Source: Oidiodendron maius Zn (taxonomy: Eukaryota > Ascomycota > Leotiomycetes > Myxotrichaceae). From it: a DNA stretch of 64,000 nt. Position numbers and translations under genes: made by a program. Below are positions 61,664 through 64,000 of the stretch, piece after piece. Within the stretch, counting starts at the first letter, position 1. Each line of letters starts with the position of its first letter. Below the pieces are notes generated by a model that ran no database searches, had not been told where the DNA came from, and worked only from the letters and a program-made list of their open reading frames with translations. Location: positions 36,953-100,952 of the forward strand of contig KN832884.1 in NCBI GenBank assembly GCA_000827325.1, in the 5' to 3' direction.

Positions 61664-62404
61664 CTACTCTACATGGATGTACTTGTAGGGCTTGGACGTG
61701 AAACTGCCGTCCTTCCAGCCAACAGCGCGCTTATAAGCGACGCAGCCGGATGCAGTACCGCGGCACTCGAGCGTGTTGTACTCCTTCTTGGTGCTGTCGA
61801 CCCACGAGTGGAACAGAGTAACGTGACCATCAGCACCGCCAGTGCCAGGGCCAAGGGTACCAACAAAGTCACCGGGCTGGAGGTCGTCCCAAGCGATTTG
61901 CTTTGCGATAGCTGGGAGGCTGACCGTGTTGGCCCCTGGAGCAGAGGCATGGAGAGCCATGGCGACGAAACCCGAGCAGTCGGTTCGGTATTTGGTGCCT
62001 TCTGGATCTGGGTAGGTAGCGCTCATGGAGTATGGAACGTGGCGATCAATCCAGTACAGACCGCGAGTAATAATTTCACTGCGACTAATCTTCCCGCCCA
62101 TCGTGGATCCGCCACCACTACCGCTGCACTCGCCGGTGACCATACCGGTAGTACCAGTCTTCACATAGTAGTCCGCAACGTAGCAATCATCAGATGTCTT
62201 GTCCCAGAGAGAGTCCCCATCAACAGTTGTGCCAGCGGTCTGGCATAAAATAGTAACCTCATGGCCCTTTGCATATGTCTTCTTCGATGCGTAGCTAGTA
62301 CCTGGGCCAGAGCGGCAGTTGACATTGTCGCCAGAAATCGGGTATGTCTTGCAGAGCGCTGGGACAGCGACAGCGAGGGATAGAGCTAGGATTTGAAGCT
62401 TCAT
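61664..62404 (-). CDS. Secreted SH3b + NlpC/P60 cysteine peptidase-like hydrolase
   Basis: 246 residues, single exon, intact. The start is the Met at 62402-62404, because it begins a clear signal peptide (MKLQILALSLAVAVPALC, 1-18); an in-frame Met 25 codons earlier would bury it. Residues about 20-88 form a bacterial-type SH3 domain (YPISGDNVNCRSGPGTSYAS, GHEVTILCQ, WDKT, CYVADYYVKTG). A GSGGGS linker follows (about 95-100). Residues about 105-246 are an NlpC/P60 domain with the catalytic Cys in TDCSGFVAMALH (Cys143), the LQPGDFVG box (about 175-182) and the His in GADGHVTLFHSW (His194). Such enzymes cut peptidoglycan stem peptides, so a secreted fungal copy probably acts on bacterial walls; the substrate is inference. 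Codon usage looks host-like. A TATATATA-type box lies about 105 bp upstream (62509-62517). Confidence 0.88.
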   Translation of the reverse strand: MKLQILALSLAVAVPALCKTYPISGDNVNCRSGPGTSYASKKTYAKGHEVTILCQTAGTTVDGDSLWDKTSDDCYVADYYVKTGTTGMVTGECSGSGGGSTMGGKISRSEIITRGLYWIDRHVPYSMSATYPDPEGTKYRTDCSGFVAMALHASAPGANTVSLPAIAKQIAWDDLQPGDFVGTLGPGTGGADGHVTLFHSWVDSTKKEYNTLECRGTASGCVAYKRAVGWKDGSFTSKPYKYIHVE

Positions 62405-62510
62405 GGTGATGATAGACTGGCCGCAATTTACTATATTTGTGTATGTGATTTGATAATGTATGAACTTGAGGGTGAGCACGGGTCAGGTTTACAGGTAACT
62501 TTATACTGCT

Positions 62511-62795
62511 ATATATACTTGTGACCAACTAAAGTAAATATAAATAAAAAGCCGCTAGATGTCTTACTACATGCCAAGGTAGGTCTCTTCCTGCAACCTC
62601 ACGGCAATCTGCTTCAGATGGTCGCCGTGGGGCCGGTTTGTTGATGAGGGACTTACCTCGACCTGGACAGATAAGTTTAAATATATACTTGTAACCTAGA
62701 GTAAGTATCAAAAAGGGCTTGGATGCCAACCTTTTTCCTGCAATATCACGGGCGACTGCTTCAGGTAATCTCCGGGCCGCTTGTGTGGACTGGAC
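62511..62795. repeat. Two diverged direct-repeat units upstream of the NlpC/P60 gene
   Basis: Unit 1 at about 62511-62640 and unit 2 at about 62677-62795 share, in order, ATATACTTGTRACC, a GTAA-plus-A-rich stretch, ATGCCAA, CCTGCAA..TCACGG, CTGCTTCAG and CTCCG/TCGCCG with GGCCG blocks. Read on the minus strand, both encode a GDxLKQ..V.LQE-like peptide, so they may be duplicated pieces of a short unknown coding exon. The identity is visible by eye but not high. Confidence 0.45.
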
Positions 62796-63574
62796 AAGTA
62801 GGAGTTAGCGTCGGGTAACAGCCACGACCTAAGAATATATAGATATCTAAAAATAGAAGGCTCTACGAAGTACGAAACGCCTGACCTCATGAAATGTTAC
62901 TGTAGATTTGTGTAAGTGAAATCTATTTTGCAAAATGATCTAGCTATGTGAATGTTTAAGAAACGATAGTAGCATCAACAACAACACGTTCCCTCATCCT
63001 GCTCGCGGCACCGGAAGAGTCTGGCAGTCAATCGAGCCGTATTTCTCCGCGAGACGATACTCTAGGTCCATCGTCGTCTTGGCGGATGGAGCAGACAGTC
63101 TCAAAGCACAAAACTCTGTTTGAGGACAGTAAACTTATTGTTTGCAGAATTGTCAATGCGCACATCTAGGAACTACGATCTTCAAACAACTGTACACAAA
63201 CGTCGTGCATCTTCTCTCGCTACGCTATAGGAGTGAATGCCAACATCTGAGAACCGCCATCATCCGATCAGGTACACACCGCAATATGAGTTCAGACAGC
63301 CGGTATATTCTCACCAGATGACAATACCCCCTCCCCTAACAATCACGCCTTCGACATATGCGTAGGTCATCGTTCCGTAGTTTTCGCTCTGTATTGTTGC
63401 GCCCCTTCACAATACGAATTTTAGAGCCTACTTACAATAGCATACCCTCATTTGCTCTCCACAGAATCTATAGACATGTCCCTTCCTACATGTAAATTTC
63501 TAGCCGCCAGGGAGACCATATCACTAGGTCCGCACATTTAACATTTTAGTTTAACTTACACTCCCACCTTTGGG
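62796..63574. other. Intergenic sequence, no gene recognised
   Basis: Normal composition, many stops. Short coding-like runs near 63000-63120 on the plus strand have no recognisable motif. Confidence 0.35.
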
Positions 63575-63838
63575 ATGGTGGTTGAGTGCAAGGGGAAATT
63601 ATTAGCAGGCGCTCTTTCTCGTATGTATACTCACGAACCAGTCCCACTACTGCTTCAAGAATTAGAGCATTTTATCCCACCGAGAATATCTTACTATGCG
63701 ACAACAGGAGGCATAACCGTTCTCTATGAACTCCTACTCCAACACCCCAGGTGGATCCCTGGCATCCTCTCCAGCGGTCGCATTCTGTATGGATGGAGTC
63801 AAAATCCGAGACTCTTTGCCCTCATGGAGGACGGCTGA
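63575..63838 (+). CDS. Weak hypothetical open frame
   Basis: 87 codons from MVVECKGKLLAGAL to LFALMEDG. The middle, LLQELEHFIPPRISYYATTGGITVLYELLLQHP, looks protein-like (a helix, then a YYA..GG..VLYELL pattern vaguely like an ankyrin unit), but I cannot name a family. It could be an exon of a gene that continues past the right edge, or chance. No signal peptide or promoter was identified. Confidence 0.25.
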   Translation: MVVECKGKLLAGALSRMYTHEPVPLLLQELEHFIPPRISYYATTGGITVLYELLLQHPRWIPGILSSGRILYGWSQNPRLFALMEDG

Positions 63839-64000
63839 TATGCAAAGACACTATACTTCTAAGCCAACTCTACAGCTCGGCCTTCCACCCTGGGTGTGAA
63901 GTAGGCACTGACCCTACCGAGTTTACAAGGTCACGTATTGATTACATTCTAGCTTGTAGGCGTCGCTCTGAATGACAGTGCCGTCTTGTCAGCTGAAGGC

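Noticed and set aside
61586-62248. 220-codon plus-strand frame
   Set aside because: It is the complement of the intact NlpC/P60 coding sequence, which has signal peptide and catalytic motifs on the minus strand.

Overview
The window looks like filamentous ascomycete DNA (Pezizomycotina, possibly a eurotiomycete; this is inference). The clues are short GT...AG introns of about 46-75 bp, a 2EXR-domain gene, a HET-like gene fragment, a multi-intron argininosuccinate synthase gene, and a long AT-rich block with the signature expected of repeat-induced point mutation (RIP: CpA to TpA on both strands, few CpG, stops everywhere).

Positions 1 to about 48,600 are a nest of dead transposable elements with no recognisable host gene. 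Five LTR retrotransposons of the Ty3/Gypsy type can be delimited to the base by their paired LTRs and 5-bp target-site duplications: 5271-11644 (minus), 12076-18598 (minus), 21070-26822 (minus), 27351-34076 (plus) and 34181-40554 (plus), plus a sixth at 41093-47829 (minus) that is a second copy of the 27351-34076 family. The elements at 5271 and 34181 are also two copies of one family, in opposite orientation. Four of the six sit inside one 5'-truncated Tad1/I-like LINE that runs on the minus strand from 48587 down to 20902 and has its own 16-bp target duplication. The LINE is cut into five pieces that match, in order, a second LINE copy at about 1079-2735. Another LINE fragment on the plus strand fills 1-1078. 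The sequence between these elements (2736-5270, 11645-12075, 18599-20885) is equally degraded and I could not assign it to a family.

From about 48.6 kb the composition becomes normal and host genes appear. A possible two-exon membrane protein gene lies at 49399-50108 (minus), followed by sparse sequence with a 160-base assembly gap between poly-G runs. An intact single-exon 2EXR-domain gene is at 53338-54363 (minus). Next come two relics: a Myb/SANT-like pseudogene (about 54738-55112, plus) and a piggyBac-type transposase relic (55432-56593, minus).

The best-supported gene is a complete argininosuccinate synthase gene (57001-59741, minus). Seventeen exons join in frame to give 415 residues. 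Its promoter has a CCAAT box and a perfect GCN4/CPC1-type TGAGTCA site, and a 344-bp inverted-repeat element (MITE-like) starts four bases beyond that site. Upstream lie a decayed amidohydrolase/decarboxylase gene (60545-61003, minus), a HET-like C-terminal fragment (about 61160-61440, plus) and an intact secreted SH3b + NlpC/P60 hydrolase gene (61664-62404, minus). The last 1.6 kb has only one weak open frame.

All assignments were made by reading; no alignments, searches or counts were run.
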